DNA of 22,432 bases from Dictyocoela muelleri (taxonomy: Eukaryota; Microsporidia). The translations under genes were made by a program, and so were the position numbers. Positions 1-9,362 of this stretch are shown here, piece after piece (positions within the stretch are counted from its first letter, which is position 1; every line of letters begins with the position of its first letter). The notes beneath the pieces were generated by a model. The model saw only the letters and a program-made list of their open reading frames with translations, made no database searches and was not told the origin of the DNA. Location: NCBI GenBank assembly GCA_016256075.1, contig SDVU01000079.1, positions 1 through 22,432 of the forward strand, in the 5' to 3' direction.

Positions 1-106
1 TTTTTCGGCTAGGGGGGAACAAACACAAATTTTTCGGCTAGGGGGGACAAACAAAAATTTTTTTCGGATAGGGGGGACATGAGCAAAAAAAGCTTGGGAA
101 ACACTG
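1..106. mobile_element. hAT-type transposon terminus, cut by window edge
   Basis: The segment ends in ...gggaaacactg. Read from the other strand it begins CAGTGTTTCCCAAGC, a classic hAT terminal inverted repeat. Inward from the tip lie about three copies of a 28-33 bp tandem unit with a ttttcggctaggggggacaa core. The 8 bases just outside (107-114, atctagac) fit the hAT target-site consensus nTnnnnAn, but the other end is outside the window, so the duplication cannot be confirmed. No transposase is visible; a minus-strand open frame through here is only translated repeat. Confidence 0.65.
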
Positions 107-500
107 ATCTAGACAGAATAAAAAGATCTTTTTTTTCTGAAATGAAATATATGCTCAAAATCTTTGATTTTTTTGTCATGTAAAATTTCATTTTAAGAAT
201 AAAAAATTAAATCCATATTTTGCTAATTTAACGTCTAGTTCTTTTTAGAAACATTTTTTGCAATTTTCCAAATCCTTTTTTAGTCTTAACGTGTGTAATT
301 TTTGTGCCTCTGTACCAAGAATTTATAATATCTATGTAAGAGTAAATTTTTTATCGAAAAATATTTTTAAAATTCCATAAAATATATTGTATTTTGATTT
401 TTACGTTTCCCTTTTAATGTAATATTCTTTAAAATAAGATTAAAAATGAAATATTCTATATTTTTTTATTAACACCGTGTTAAATTTATATTCTACATTA
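107..500. other. A+T-rich spacer, no feature seen
   Basis: I find no convincing reading frame, RNA gene or repeat here. It separates the hAT terminus from the TA dinucleotide that flanks the first Tc1/mariner element. Confidence 0.5.
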
Positions 501-513
501 AAGGATATTTCAT

Positions 514-675
514 AAACAAACGGACTAAATCCCAAAAACAAACGGACTAAATCCCAAAAACGAACGGACTAAATCCCAAAAACAAACGGACTAAATCCCA
601 AAAAAAACGGACTAAATCTCAAAAACGAACGGACTAATTTTCAAAAATAAATGAATAAAATTTCAAAAATAAACG
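514..675. repeat. 22-bp minisatellite, left end of Tc1/mariner 1
   Basis: About eight copies of caaacggactaaatcccaaaaa. The four outermost are nearly identical and the inner ones progressively diverge. The array is the inward continuation of the terminal inverted repeat. Confidence 0.9.
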
Positions 676-740
676 GATTGATTTATATTTTAAAAAAAAA
701 CATTATTTTTACTTAATAATTAAACAACCTCCAAAATGAC

Positions 741-1694
741 AAATTCAAAACCTATAAAAGTGATATTTCTGTTAATGAAGAAAAATTTAATGTTATAAAA
801 AAATTTATTAAACAAAACAATGTATTGAATTGATGGAAATAACAGGATTAGGTAAATGTGCTTTACTTAATGCAATCCACCGCATCGAAACGTATGATGA
901 TGAAAATCCTACATTTGATCAACTTTATAAAAAAGTAGGTAGAAAAACAAGTGATAACCCTGCGGTTCATGCAGATATAAAATCTGTAATGCGAGATGAT
1001 AACTCTTTGAGTCAAAAGGTTTGTAGAGAGTTACTAACAAATAACATGATTTTTATCTCTCAACTTTGCAGAGAATTTAAAAAGGCAGGATAACAAGAAA
1101 ACAGCTAAAAATAAGAGCAAAGGCAGTATTAAATGATGCAAACATCAATTAAAGAAATTTATGTTTAACAAATTTATAGGTTTTCAGTCTAGACGTATTT
1201 TATTTTTAGACGAATCAAGTTTTAATCTCCATACTTCGACCAAATATGGTTATTCATATGTAAATGAAGATGCTACTATATACCAACCATGTTCTTGCGG
1301 AAAAAATCTCTCTCTCTGCCTAATTATTTCTCAAAATGCTATTAAACATTTTAAATTAATTGATGGTGCCTATAATTGTGAAATGTTTTATGTATTTTTA
1401 AATGAATGTTTTGAAAAAGGAATATTTAGAAACAATTCAATTTTGATAATGGATAATGTTGCATTTCACAAAGGAGCCGAATTAAAAATTTTTATGGAAT
1501 CAAGAAATGTTACTGTGATATTTCTACCTCCATATTCACCCGATCTAAATCCGATTGAAAATGTATTTTCATCTATAAAAATGAGGCTTGGCTGCATAAG
1601 GCCAAGGCCAATATCTAGAGAACAACTGAAAGAAAATATAGTTATGATAATTAAGAATTTCGATAATTGTCTAAATTATTATAATAAATTTTAG
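741..1694 (+). pseudogene. IS630/Tc1-mariner DD34E transposase, broken
   Basis: This encoded the cut-and-paste transposase of the surrounding element. Three parts are visible. An N-terminal helix-turn-helix region runs from about 741 to 1093 and includes VGRKTS and HADIKSVMRDDNSL, typical of the DNA-binding half. A short middle piece (about 1090-1152) begins ITRKQLK. The catalytic half (1161-1694, 177 residues) carries the first Asp in FLDESSFNLH, the second in IMDNVAFHKG and the Glu in SPDLNPIEN. Exactly 34 residues separate the second Asp from the Glu, hence DD34E. The parts lie in three different frames with a stop near 831, so at least three lesions break the gene. The catalytic residues themselves survive. 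No intron-like sequence explains the frame changes. Confidence 0.88.
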
Positions 1695-1831
1695 GAATTG
1701 GTCGTTTTGATAAATCGTAGGCAAGATATTTAAATTTTATTAATAATTTGATTTTTATCTATTAATTTAAAATTTTATTAATATTTATTTTTCCCATATT
1801 CATAAAATTTTATTTTTTAAATCCGGTTATT

Positions 1832-1966
1832 TTTAAAAATTAGTCCGTTTGTTTTGGGATTTAGTCCGTTTGTTTTTGGGATTTAGTCCGTTTGTTTCTG
1901 GGATTTAGTTTGTTTGTTTTTGGGATTTAGTCCGTATGTTTTTGGGATTTAGTCCGTTTGTTTATG
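1832..1966. repeat. 22-bp minisatellite, right end of Tc1/mariner 1
   Basis: About six copies of tttttgggatttagtccgtttg, the reverse complement of the left array. Copies differ at one or two positions each. The array stops 10 bases before the element tip. Confidence 0.9.
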
Positions 1967-1978
1967 AAATACCCTGTA

Positions 1979-2223
1979 TGTAAGATATTAGATTTTCAAT
2001 ATTTTCCTATTAAAACCATGTGCATTTGTAAAACCTTGATTATGAAGTACAAATATATGTTCAGAACCAAATTGGCCAAATGCCAGTGAATAAGACGGGA
2101 AATCATATAAATTAATTATTGATTTCGGTACTACGTTTCGATTTAAAACGTCTAAAAATGTAAAGTAATCGCTATTAACAGCTTTTTGGCACTCTTTTCT
2201 CATTTAAACCCATAGTATGGGGT
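1979..2223 (-). other. spacer with an unassigned 71-codon minus-strand frame
   Basis: The minus strand is open from 2203 to 1988 (71 codons, starting MRKECQKAV). I do not recognise the product, and no neighbouring signal makes it a gene. Its composition is less A+T-biased than most of the surroundings, so it may be a fragment of something older. A small palindrome (tttaaacccatagtatggggtttaaa, about 2203-2228) sits at the junction with the next element. Confidence 0.15.
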
Positions 2224-2458
2224 TTAAATCAATGCAAAAATTTGCTAAAAAGTATATATTTGGAATTACCCGAAGAGTTGTTATCGGAGAGGTATTTTTT
2301 TAAATAACTATTTTGGCATAAATTATGATATTTCATTGAAGGGAAATATCATAAATTTTTGCCAAAAATAGTTATTTAAAATAAAAATACCTCTCCGATA
2401 ATAACTTCACGGGTAATTCCAAATATATACTTTTGGCAAATTTTTGCATTGATTTTAA
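2224..2458. mobile_element. foldback MITE, about 112-bp arms
   Basis: Two long inverted arms (about 2224-2335 and 2343-2458) are separated by a few bases centred near 2340. The arms match at about nine positions in ten over their whole length, including gtatatatttggaattaccc and atcggagaggtattttt on both sides. The tips read ttaaatcaatgc and gcattgattttaa, so a TTAA target is possible but not proven. There is no coding capacity. Confidence 0.8.
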
Positions 2459-2462
2459 GTAT

Positions 2463-2763
2463 TGTATCGGTCCTCACCGACGTTGTCACCAAGAAAATAA
2501 TTGAAATAAATTGATTTAAAATAATTTTTATTTAATTGATTTTCGTTCTTACCTCGTGAAGGCATGGGTCTCATTTTGATTTTTCTTTTATAGTTTTGAT
2601 CAATTTTTGAAGGGAAAATATGGGGGCAAAAACTGTCTGATTAAATGATAGTTTTTATGAATTATAATGATTTTATTTAAATTAAAGTTAATATAGCTTG
2701 GAATTAATAATAATTGGAATTAAATAACTATGATGTTTGGCAACTATGGCCATAACAGTAACA
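2463..2763 (-). mobile_element. possible solo or flanking LTR with a primer-site-like tail
   Basis: On the minus strand this begins TGTTACTGTTATGGCC. It contains a TATA-like tataaaag and an aataaa-type signal, and near 2492 it is followed by TTGGTGACAACGTCGGTGAG, which resembles the primer-binding region after a 5' LTR in some insect-type retroelements. No second copy is present for comparison, so the LTR identity is inferred only. It could be the downstream LTR of the Ty3/Gypsy-type fossil to its right, or a separate insertion. Confidence 0.3.
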
Positions 2764-3577
2764 TTGGTGGTTGTTTCTTTAATTTTTCACAATACATCTG
2801 GCGTAAGGTTCAAAAATTTCAAATGGCTTATATTTATAGAACTGAAAATAATTATAAAAAATAAGTAAAAATGATGTGCACTTTGTCTTTTGTCCATATT
2901 AAATACTTAAAAAATGAAATTGAAAAATTCCAAGATTATATTGAAAAAAAACACGTTTTATTTCGAATTTTAACTTCTTCTTTAATGTTTAAAAACACAA
3001 ATTGTTTAAATGTGGAAGACTGTGAACGTAAAACGATATTTTCGCCATCTTTCTGGTCTGTTCATCTAGAATGGTAGATTTGTGCCCTATCAAAACAAAC
3101 GCTATTGAGGGTTGGCATCGTGTATGAAACTTCAACTTGAAAACGATACATACATCTATTTATACATTGGGAAAGGATTTTTATGTGAACAGCGGAAAGT
3201 TGAATTTAAATAACAAAGTAAATTTATGAAAAATTTAATAAGGTAGTTAAAGAAGATAATAAATATAAAAGGAAATTTTAAAGTCAATAGCTAAAAAATA
3301 TGAGAAGGTTCATGGAGTCGAATTCTTGATGACAATAGCGGGTCTAATTGTAATAAAAACTAATTGACATTTGATTATATTAATTTTTTATTTAAAAACT
3401 TTAATTTGTTTTTATCTATATAGTTTCAGCATTTTTAATTTATTTTACTTTATCTTCTAGTAAAAATTTCAAATTAAATAACAGTCTGATAATTATCAAT
3501 GTTTGTTAAAATTTATTTAATTTTCTGATTTTTTAAATTTTTATTTTTTTTTTATTGCAAATGTAAAAAAAACTATT
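2764..3577. other. unassigned A+T-rich stretch
   Basis: A 68-codon plus-strand frame (2871-3077) resembles nothing I know. This stretch probably includes the body of whatever inserted at 3626, but I cannot find a matching left terminus with confidence. Confidence 0.35.
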
Positions 3578-3626
3578 TGGGCCGAAAATCTCACGTTTCG
3601 GCACATGGGCTAAAAATGGGCTATCC
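3578..3626. repeat. MULE-type terminal repeat, one end only
   Basis: Read on the minus strand the tip is GGATAGCCCATTTTTAGCCC, followed by a short hairpin (ggccgaaa ... tttcggc). The tip and the hairpin-bearing subterminal layout match the GGNTANC-type ends of the two FLYWCH-MULEs in this window. The reverse-transcriptase fossil stops abruptly at this border, which supports an insertion junction. The opposite end was not located. Confidence 0.4.
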
Positions 3627-4920
3627 TAGACAACATATATATTGGCTCGGAAAAGAGAAAGGAATCTGATATCGTATGTGAATTTATTCTTCCGTAGTCA
3701 ATTGCCAGTCTAACTGACTTATTATTTTTTATGATTGGGAGAGCGGTTTATTAATTAGAGAGTCACTCTTTTGGATGATTTTAAGCTGAAGTAAACGGTA
3801 TATCATCTTTTTGTTTGATCACGAATATTTACAGGAACTTTATATGGAGTTAGGGATACGATTTCGGGAGAGTTGTAGTGTATTTAATGTTGGAAGTTTT
3901 TGTTTGTTCATACGGTGTGATTTTTACTTTTATAATCTGAAATAATTTTTGAAATGTCTGATTGTTAGTCCTTCCGGTATATACAAAATATATTAATCTT
4001 ATATGTAAATGCTTCATCAGCTACCGTGTACTCAGTATAGGTGAACTCATATTCTTTGTTATATAGTCTTTTGTAGATTCATCGATTTTAATAACGGCTT
4101 TATTTGTTTACATACATTCAACCCCCAAAATTAGATATGTTGTAATATTATCTAAAAATCTTACAATAACACTATAATAATTGCATTTCTCTCCTTGTAA
4201 TTGTATGTTAAAACTACTTTCTCGATTAGTGACTATTTTATTTCCATCGACTGCTATCTTACTTTTTCTTGTACCTTATCACATCGTAGTCTTATTTCAT
4301 TGAGTATTAATGTCGATGTAGGAATATGCTGACCCGTAATCAATAATAAGATTTAATTCCCTTTCGTTTATCAAACATGTTATTCCTAATGCCGAGACAC
4401 GCGGTGTAAGTTCTCTGTTCGCGAATGTTGCTGTACTATTATCTTTATTTGTTTTTTGAGTATCTTTAGATTTAGATTGTTTCATGTCTCTGCATTCGGC
4501 TGTATCATAAGTGTTCACTTTATATAATTTACGAAATTTTTGTTCGAGTCTATTATTGATTTTTTTATGTTACGGTTGTAACTTTCACCTTGTATGATTT
4601 TCTCTGGCTCTGTAATTATTTTTACTTTATTAACCTTCATTTGTTCTATAATCGCATCTTTTTTACTTAGATTACTGAGTAAATTTCAGCACATTTACGG
4701 ATTTTCAGCCGTCCATCTCTAATTGAGAACGCTTAGATAATACGTTGATAAGCGCTTCTTAGACTTATTCTATCGTATATCTTCCGACCCATCAAGACAT
4801 ATTCCTAAGCGTAAAGTCAATCAATCGATTTCGAAATAAAACTCTTTGATAGTTATAAAGGATTTTTGATGCGTGTTTGATAATTGGTTTAAGTATTCCA
4901 GTATGCCTCTCGGATATTTT
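3627..4920 (-). mobile_element. Ty3/Gypsy-type LTR retrotransposon pol fossil
   Basis: Two parts are recognisable on the minus strand, in the order expected for Ty3/Gypsy. A retropepsin-like aspartic protease segment (about 4100-4420) contains a GSAYS core. The beginning of a reverse transcriptase (about 3640-3850) contains a RLAIDYGRINSHT block. The stretch upstream (about 4430-4920) may be gag-derived but is too worn to assign. The fossil is broken many times over and looks old. Its lower-coordinate border coincides with a MULE-type terminus, so another element probably landed in the reverse-transcriptase region. RNase H and integrase were not found, and a possible LTR lies at 2463-2763. 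Confidence 0.6.
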
Positions 4921-5489
4921 GTTTGAATGTCACGTCAAATAAGTCTCTAGTGTTGTTTTATGTTGTATTAGGTAGAATATTTTGAAACTACACTTGCTTT
5001 TATGACCCCGATGGATGTCTCTTCTTCCCAAGATGCTAATGAAATTGTTTGGAGTAATTCTTATTTCCATCTGAATAAATCCTGTTCTTGTATTGACTCT
5101 AACATGGTGAACGAACGTGGTATGCATATGCTTGTATTTGGTTGTGTTATTGTGTTTGAGACTTGTCGCGGTATGAATTTTCCTTGATTTGTGTATTCAT
5201 ATATATTTTTATCTGATAAGCTTATCATGCCGGGCTCATTCGGGATGTGCCCTTAAATAGTAAATAAATTTAAAGTGATTGATTTAAATTGTCTTCATTT
5301 AATCATGTCCGTGATTCATGTCTTGTGTCCCGTCTGTGCTGCATGGGGTTGTACATGTGACTTAATTTGTAGAATTTTAACGATTTTAAACGTTTCATCA
5401 ATTTTTTTTATGTTCTCATTTTTAACTCCATTACTTACAAAATGATCAAACGTCAAATGATCACTTTCGGTATAATGTCGGTATGCGAC
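4921..5489. other. unassigned stretch, no supported gene
   Basis: Overlapping 61- and 65-codon frames on opposite strands (4930-5187) show no family resemblance. This may be worn upstream sequence of the retroelement fossil, but nothing proves it. Confidence 0.35.
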
Positions 5490-5718
5490 AATATATTAGA
5501 GAAAACTGAAAACCGAAAGATATTTAAACTTATCATTACTTTTATTAAATGAGGTATATTTTTTAGTAAAATTAATATTAGAAAAAAACCATATTAGGAC
5601 GAAGTTTTAATATAGTAATTTCGAAATAAAATTACAAATAAAAATATACCTCCCATAGTAGTATGTAATGAAAGTTTAAATATTCTAAGGGTTTCCCGTA
5701 AGCTCAAATATATGAATA
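5490..5718. mobile_element. foldback MITE family X, copy 1
   Basis: This is an imperfect palindrome with arms about 5490-5580 and 5630-5718. Its left arm (gaaaaccgaaag, aaacttatcattact, ggtatattttt) matches the reverse complement of the right arm of the element at 7430-7650. Its right arm carries cccatagtagtatgtaatga, recalling the other copy's actactatgggagc. Two dispersed copies make a repeat family likely. There is no coding capacity. Confidence 0.6.
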
Positions 5719-5783
5719 AAAATTAATAAATACTTATAAAAATTTATAAAATTTAATGAAAATTAATAAAAATTGAAAGTTTT

Positions 5784-6457
5784 TGTCACGGCGTGGGTAC
5801 CCCGGCCATGTGGATACCTCAACCATATCAAATGTTCGAATCCAGCTCAATATTTTTTATTTAATTACAAAATAATAATTTTTACAATTTTTTCATGAAA
5901 AAAATTTCTTAACATTTACAAAAAAAAACCGAAATAATAAATCATAATCCATGCAATAACTAGCCTTTAAGGATAATTAGTCGCGATTATTTAAAAAAAA
6001 AAAAAAACGAACATTGAAATTCTTAATATGCCCTTATTATTTAACTGAATTTATTTTAAAAAAAACTAAAATAATCAAATTAATGATATTTTAATTGAAC
6101 AACATAATTAATTGATTTTAGGATTTATGTGACATTTATTGTGATTTTATATAAATATTATAATTTTACAACATGAAAATTCCGTATTAATCATAATTAA
6201 TCTCTCTATTCGAGATTAAGAGAAAATTATAATTAAATCTAATTTTAAGTTTTATGTTTTATTTGGATATTATCAAAATTATTTATAGATGCTATTTAAT
6301 TAATATTTTTCAAAAGTATATTATTTATAAAAAATATTATAACCCATAGCTTCAATCGTAAAATTTAATTCATTTTTTTGAAATGATTTTCAATTTAAAA
6401 AAATTCATATTAAAAATGGTGGGGGTACACACACGATCGGGGAACACAGCCGTAACA
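5784..6457. mobile_element. non-autonomous element with about 43-bp terminal inverted repeats
   Basis: The left end reads tgtcacggcgtgggtacccc and continues ...ggatacctcaaccat. The reverse complement of the right end reads tgttacggctgtgttcccc and continues ...gtgtacccccaccat. The two align over about 43 bp with few gaps. The 590-bp interior is A+T-rich without a usable frame. Target duplication is not evident, so the superfamily is open. A GTTCGAATCC string just inside the left end resembles a tRNA B box, but no A box accompanies it. Confidence 0.65.
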
Positions 6458-6539
6458 TTAAATAATAAAAATACAACAATAAAAACAGTGAAAACATAAA
6501 GTAAGAAATTTTACGATTGAAACATTTTTTCCAGGCAAA

Positions 6540-7261
6540 CAAATCAAGATATTTTTGCAAATTTATACGATTTTACCGATTTCACGATGACTTTTTTTAT
6601 TCGCCATTTCCACAAACACTCAATAAGTTGTGTCTGTTTGCCAGAAACTAGAATGAGGTAAATGTACTAAGATTTATTGTATAATGTCAATATTCTTTTT
6701 CATCAAGAACAATTTAATATCTCCACATTATCGATACTACATCGCCTTTTTTCAATTTTCATATAAATCAAATGATGAGTACTTTTAAGGCGCGAATGTA
6801 CTTCATAAATAAAGCATTTTTTGGTTCCTAATTCCACTCCTCTAAATACCCAAATAGGATTAATATTATACTTTCTTATATTTCCTGTAATTAAAAACAT
6901 ATTCCTCAATTTCGACCTCGTTACCAGGCAAACTTCTCTTATTATATTAACTATAATATCACGAATCAGAGCACATTCCAATTCTTTCTTGTAATAATAA
7001 GACACACTTAAAAGTCTAAGCTCAAAAATTGCTTTTTGTAGCCCAATTTCGATATATAATTAAAGGATAAGCGATTTAAAAAATTTTTATATTTTTATAT
7101 TGCATTCGGAGAAAAAGCTTTGATCGTATATAGACCTTTTTGAAATGCAAGGCGTTTAAAATCTCTATGAAAATATTTTCACAGTATATTTTTATACTTA
7201 TAGACATATACCGTCTCAATTTTGACATTTCTTCGAAATTTAAACCCCATTCCTGTAACAA
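6540..7261 (-). pseudogene. ISXO2/Merlin-like transposase relic
   Basis: The best-preserved part is a minus-strand frame of 100 codons (7005-6703). It contains IREVCL, then RKYN, then WVFRGVELGTKKCF. This succession is typical of eukaryotic ISXO2-like (IS1595/Merlin) transposases, where REVC precedes the catalytic DE segment and WVFGG.E opens the next block. Further downstream in another frame, ECLWKWRIKK (near 6605-6640) resembles the NIESLW-K-K block that carries the last catalytic residue. A 61-codon frame at 7261-7076 may be the N-terminal part. Terminal repeats were not found. It is more divergent than the two Merlins at 14077 and 17583 and belongs to another lineage of the family. Confidence 0.65.
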
Positions 7262-7429
7262 TTATAATATTCGTTCTTTCTTAATGCAATAAATAACAAT
7301 AAAATCATGTATTTTTATCAATATTCTTATTTTTCGTGTCATATGGGTACAAATATTTTTTTATATTTTGGCGTGAAAACTCATAATTCTTATTGGAGCA
7401 AAAAGAAACATTCTTATAATGTATCTTAC

Positions 7430-7650
7430 ATAAAACCAATAAAAAGAATAAAGCTTATAATTACTTACTACTATGGGAGCTATTTTTTATTTTCATATAT
7501 AACATTTAACATCAACTTATTACTTAAAACATACTTGAATTTTTAGGAAATAAGTTGATATTAAATGTTATTATAAAAATAAAAATATACCCTAATAAAA
7601 TAGTAAGTAATGATAAGTTTTATCAAGCTTTCGGTTTTCGGTAAGCTCAA
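7430..7650. mobile_element. foldback MITE family X, copy 2
   Basis: Inverted arms lie at about 7430-7522 and 7550-7650 around a short centre. Shared blocks include aacatttaacatcaactt on the left against aagttgatattaaatgtt on the right. The outer sequence (aagctttcggttttcggtaagctc) matches copy 1 at 5490-5718. A 79-codon frame across the left arm is incidental. Confidence 0.7.
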
Positions 7651-7689
7651 TTATATGAATGTTTATTTGTGCCACTAATAAAAACCTAT

Positions 7690-7850
7690 TTTTTTATATG
7701 TTATAAAAATTAAAATAAAAATGACAAACTATATGAAATTTCAAAACTAAAAATATATAAATTTTTTTTTAAAAAAATAATATTTTTTTAGGTTTGAGTA
7801 TTCTCAGAGTATGTCATTCCTATTTTTATTTTTTATAACATAAAATAAAT
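7690..7850. repeat. small inverted repeat, about 32-bp arms
   Basis: The left arm (about 7697-7730, atgttataaaaattaaaat...) pairs with the right arm (about 7812-7843, ...attttttataacat) with a few mismatches. It sits directly beside foldback family X copy 2 and may be a separate short MITE. The A+T bias makes such hairpins less surprising. Confidence 0.45.
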
Positions 7851-8298
7851 GTTAAAAATTTGTCGTATTTCCGTTTTTTTCGCAGATTTTTTCGGTTTGC
7901 CTAAAAATATATTATTATACAACTTATAATTATACTTCAATTATATTTCTATTTTTTCTTTTGAAATATTGTTTTGACAACAGTACAGGTAATAATCTTG
8001 CATTTTTGAAGTTAATAATAAAAGATATCTCGTCTATTTTAATTTTTATAATGCCACATTTATCAATTTGCTTAATTCATTATTGTTATTAATTGCATTG
8101 TTTCTATAATTTTTATTTATTTTTAATGTAATTATAAACAAATTTTATTTTTCATAATAATGTGCTTTGTATAGTAATATATAATTTATATCATTATTTA
8201 CGCAATTTTTACGCTTATAGTCTCTACTATAAATCGAAAACTTAAGAAAATATAATATTTTACATAAAATTATCAATATATACCTTATAAATTATTTA
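7851..8298. other. A+T-rich spacer, no feature seen
   Basis: Homopolymer-rich sequence with no frame, repeat or RNA signature that I can defend. Confidence 0.5.
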
Positions 8299-8418
8299 GA
8301 TCATGTTAGTTCCCTCCCCGGGGGGAACCGAAATATTCCTATAACACTCTTATAATTAGATAACTAATTCTTAAGGGGGGAAACGACTAATTTGAAAATG
8401 GGAAAAACCGACATGATC
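8299..8418. mobile_element. 120-bp MITE with Merlin-like tips
   Basis: The left end reads gatcatgttagttccctccc. The right end, reverse-complemented, reads gatcatgtcggtttttccc. The tips resemble those of the Merlin elements at 14077 (gatcatgt) and 17583 (ggagcatgt). Both ends have G/C blocks (ccccgggggg and ggggggaa) that stand out from the A+T background. A clear target duplication is not visible. Confidence 0.5.
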
Positions 8419-8546
8419 CTATTATTTTATTTTTTTTATTTATGATTAAATAATTGAAAGTCTTTTAAAAGAATAAAATCTAGCGTTTTTCGGTTTATTT
8501 TTATCCGTGAAATTTTTGGAAAACGCCTCAGTCGTTTTTCCGGTAC

Positions 8547-8853
8547 TAGTACTAGAATATGTAAAATTTTTAGAATATAAATTTCTTATCATAATAAGCA
8601 TCTATTTTATATATAAGTGTATCTAAGTATAATAATTTTTCTTCCGTATCCTTATATAACTATAAATAGAAAAGAATATATATACTCAGAAATTTCTTTT
8701 CGGTAAATTTCAGAGTATATATATATATTCTTTTCTATTTATAGTTATATCAAAATACTGAATAACTATTATTATACTTAGATACATTTACATATAAAAT
8801 AATTGCACATTATAATAAGAAATTTATATTCAAAAAATTTTTCTATATTCTTT
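8547..8853. mobile_element. foldback MITE family Y, copy 1
   Basis: Two arms of about 140 bp (8547-8690 and 8708-8853) share tctaagtataataat, aactataaatagaaaagaata and the tip agaatatgtaaaattttt. The loop is short (near 8699). The same family occurs at 11521-12308, where the tip is tagtaccagaatatag. Confidence 0.8.
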
Positions 8854-9353
8854 TAAATTTTATAATTATAAATTTAAAAAAATATTATAAAACATGAATG
8901 AAGACCTTTATTCGATTATAAAAAAATTAAATTTTATTTAAGTTTAATTTTCAAAATTTTTACGGTCTTAAATTGCGTGTAAACGATTTCTATTCAGAGT
9001 AGGATTATTTTATCTACAAAAAGATGTTTAAAATATAGGAGACGTGTTGACATGGTTTCTTGTATTATAAATGAATATGTAATTTGCAAGAAACCGAGTC
9101 ACACAATAATTTAACCTAGGAATGCGACGATACTATAAAATAGCAAAACAAAATGTTAGATATTATTGTTTTACATTGTTATTTTTATGATAACTTAAGA
9201 TTGAAAAACTGCTTACACTAATTGATATAGATAGAAAGACAGTTTTATAAAAAAATTGAAAAAAATCATCTGCAGAAAATATGACTTTCAAACTGAGAAA
9301 CTGAGGGAGGGCGAAACGAAGATATTAAAAATTGATGATACATTAATAGCAAA
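8854..9353. other. A+T-rich spacer before MULE 1
   Basis: No feature can be supported. A 65-codon plus-strand frame (9256-9453) crosses the MULE left end and is not a gene. Confidence 0.5.
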
Positions 9354-9362
9354 TATAAATAT

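Larger units (their letters stand above)
501..1976 (+). mobile_element. Tc1/mariner (IS630-like) transposon 1 with tandem-repeat ends
   Basis: The left end reads ta|aaggatatttcataaac. The right end, reverse-complemented, reads ta|cagggtatttcataaac. The element is 1476 bp and flanked by TA on both sides (499-500 and 1977-1978), as the superfamily requires. Each terminal inverted repeat runs directly into an array of a 22-bp unit (caaacggactaaatcccaaaaa), with about 8 units on the left and 6 on the right in inverted orientation. Between the arrays lies one broken DD34E transposase on the plus strand. Target preference, end sequence and transposase type agree, so the class assignment is firm; the exact family is unknown to me. 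Confidence 0.9.

Noticed and set aside
9-191. 60-codon minus-strand open frame at the left edge
   Set aside because: It is a translation of the hAT terminal repeat and adjacent spacer, with no conserved domain.
514-675. CRISPR-like array of short repeats
   Set aside because: The units are head-to-tail without unique spacers, have an inverted partner at 1832-1966, and form the ends of a transposon.
5820-5850. tRNA-like B box (gttcgaatcc) as a further SINE head
   Set aside because: No A box at the right distance, no SINE body, and it lies just inside the terminal repeat of another element.
6175-6240. Short hairpin taatctctc/gagattaagag as an RNA terminator or element
   Set aside because: It is too short and A+T-biased to distinguish from background, and lies inside a larger non-coding element.
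7307-7546. 79-codon plus-strand frame rich in Tyr, Phe and Ile, like a membrane peptide
   Set aside because: It runs through the left arm of a foldback MITE. The composition is what A+T-rich DNA gives by chance.
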